The position numbers and the translations under genes are program-made. The notes under the pieces are model-generated. The model ran no database searches and had not been told where the DNA came from. It saw nothing but the letters and a program-made list of their open reading frames with translations. A DNA stretch of 64,000 bases from JACKJP01 sp050249695 (GTDB taxonomy: Bacteria > Pseudomonadota > Alphaproteobacteria > Rhizobiales > Tepidamorphaceae), in contig JBFWQA010000001.1 of NCBI GenBank assembly GCA_050249695.1, forward strand, positions 1,116,001-1,180,000, given 5' to 3'. How positions within the stretch are numbered: the first letter of the stretch is position 1; every line of letters begins with the position of its first letter. Positions 63,317-64,000 of the stretch are shown piece after piece.

Positions 63317-63814
63317 TCAGTCGACGACGTAGACGATATAGCCCGCGATGTCCGAACCGTTCGCCAGCGCCACGTCCTGTGAGGTCGCGCGGATGACCAC
63401 GCCGTCCTTGCTCTCGAACACTTGCGTCCCGCCGGCGCTCTGCGTAAGCGCGCTGACCAGATCCTCGCCGGAATATTTTCCGGCCGTATCGACATCGAGC
63501 CCGTCGATCAGCCCGTCGGGGTCTGCCGCCTGGGTGGAGCCGTCCAGCTTCGTATAGGCGTCCCAACCGAGGTCCAGCGTCGCGCTGGCCGTCGTCCAGT
63601 TCACATAGAAGAAGGAAAGCCCGAGCAGCACGCGCACGCGCCCCGCCGGCAGGCGGAACAGCGCCACCGACGAGGTTGCGTCGCCCGCGCCGGACTGGTC
63701 ATGCACGCCATAGGCGATGCGCAGCCGCCCGCCCATTTCCGCCGGGCTGTTGTTCACCGCCGGCGCCGCCGTGGCGTTGCCGTATTCGGTCGTTTTCTGG
63801 GTTGTCACTGCCAT
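63317..63814 (-). CDS. Small virion structural protein
   Basis: 165 aa, MAVTTQKTTEYGNATAAPAV, LRIAYGVHDQSGAGDATSSVALFRLPAGRVRVLLG, VIRATSQDVALANGSDIAGYIVYVVD: a beta-rich protein of a type found directly after major capsid genes in podoviruses, perhaps a head decoration protein. AAGGAG is seven bases upstream of the start, 17 nt after the capsid gene stop. Confidence 0.72.
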   Translation of the reverse strand: MAVTTQKTTEYGNATAAPAVNNSPAEMGGRLRIAYGVHDQSGAGDATSSVALFRLPAGRVRVLLGLSFFYVNWTTASATLDLGWDAYTKLDGSTQAADPDGLIDGLDVDTAGKYSGEDLVSALTQSAGGTQVFESKDGVVIRATSQDVALANGSDIAGYIVYVVD

Positions 63815-63831
63815 TGTTCAGCTCCTTTTCT

Positions 63832-64000
63832 TTACGCGCCCGGCCCGGCCGTCGGGTCGCATTCGATATAGCCGACCTTGGCCTCCTCCATCCGGGTCGC
63901 CCCGATGGACATGGCCGTGTAGACATAGGTGTTGAATTCCTTGTCCGGCCGCTCGGCGATCCGCGTCTTCGGCGACATGCCGATGCCGAGACGGATGCCC
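63832..64000 (-). CDS. Putative phage major capsid protein (C-terminal end only)
   Basis: The last 55 codons of a frame entering from the right edge: GIRLGIGMSPKTRIAERPDK, EFNTYVYTAMSIGATRMEEA, KVGYIECDPTAGPGA then TAA. The pattern (YVYTAMSIGATRMEEAKVGYIEC) is typical of the end of podovirus-type capsid proteins. Its position before a small head protein supports this. Partial, so moderate certainty. Confidence 0.65.
   Translation of the reverse strand, partial: GIRLGIGMSPKTRIAERPDKEFNTYVYTAMSIGATRMEEAKVGYIECDPTAGPGA

Overview
The window is high-GC DNA from an alphaproteobacterial chromosome. The RpoB/RpoC, L7/L12 and EF-Tu sequences fit an alphaproteobacterium of the order that includes rhizobia, but the sequence alone does not fix a genus. 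It has three parts: a conserved information-processing locus (1-15.4 kb), a catabolic and transport region (15.4-32.8 kb), and a podovirus-like prophage with heavy accessory cargo (32.8-64 kb, running off the right edge). No integrase, terminase, portal, transposase or CRISPR array is seen.

1-15.4 kb. Read on the minus strand from high to low coordinates this is the classical tRNA-Tyr, tRNA-Gly, tuf, tRNA-Trp, secE, nusG, rplK, rplA, rplJ, rplL, rpoB, rpoC locus (rpoC cut by the left edge). An L10-type leader lies before rplJ and a strong hairpin between rplL and rpoB. Guests are cox11 (ctaG) with a PCu(A)C-like gene that has lost its copper ligands, a MAPEG protein, and two tandem paralogous small ORFs where tRNA-Thr sits in the E. 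coli order. rlmB follows on the plus strand.

15.4-32.8 kb. A MarR regulator, a gentisate 1,2-dioxygenase-like bicupin and an FAH-family hydrolase diverge from a TRAP transporter (dctP, dctQ, dctM) followed by a crotonase-type protein and an NTF2-like protein. Next come an orphan branched-chain-type binding protein, an alpha/beta hydrolase, two adjacent paralogous acyl-CoA ligases, an SDR lacking the catalytic Tyr, an MscS channel and a polytopic membrane protein. Together they suggest uptake, CoA activation and gentisate-type cleavage of an aromatic acid.

32.8-64 kb. Phage genes read leftwards: end of the putative major capsid protein (right edge), a small virion protein, tail tubular proteins A and B, an internal virion protein interrupted by a stop codon, two hypothetical proteins, a 937-aa internal-virion-like protein with a PD-(D/E)xK-type nuclease C-terminus and a putative immunity gene, a tail-fibre-like protein, then endolysin, holin and spanin-like lysis genes. 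Downstream of the nuclease fusion is an array of three EndoU-like toxin modules, each with a paralogous immunity-like gene and bounded by repeated terminators; one module is frameshifted and one is only a stub. A reverse-oriented O-antigen ligase lies in the lysis region. About 10 kb of host-like genes (HPP, DUF1330, EAL, Rhs modules, LysE, EamA, glycosyltransferase and methyltransferase-like genes) separate the capsid from the tail genes; its Rhs part is bracketed by a 36-bp direct repeat of the EAL gene 3' end. The phage-borne polymorphic toxin and its module archive are the most novel-looking system here.
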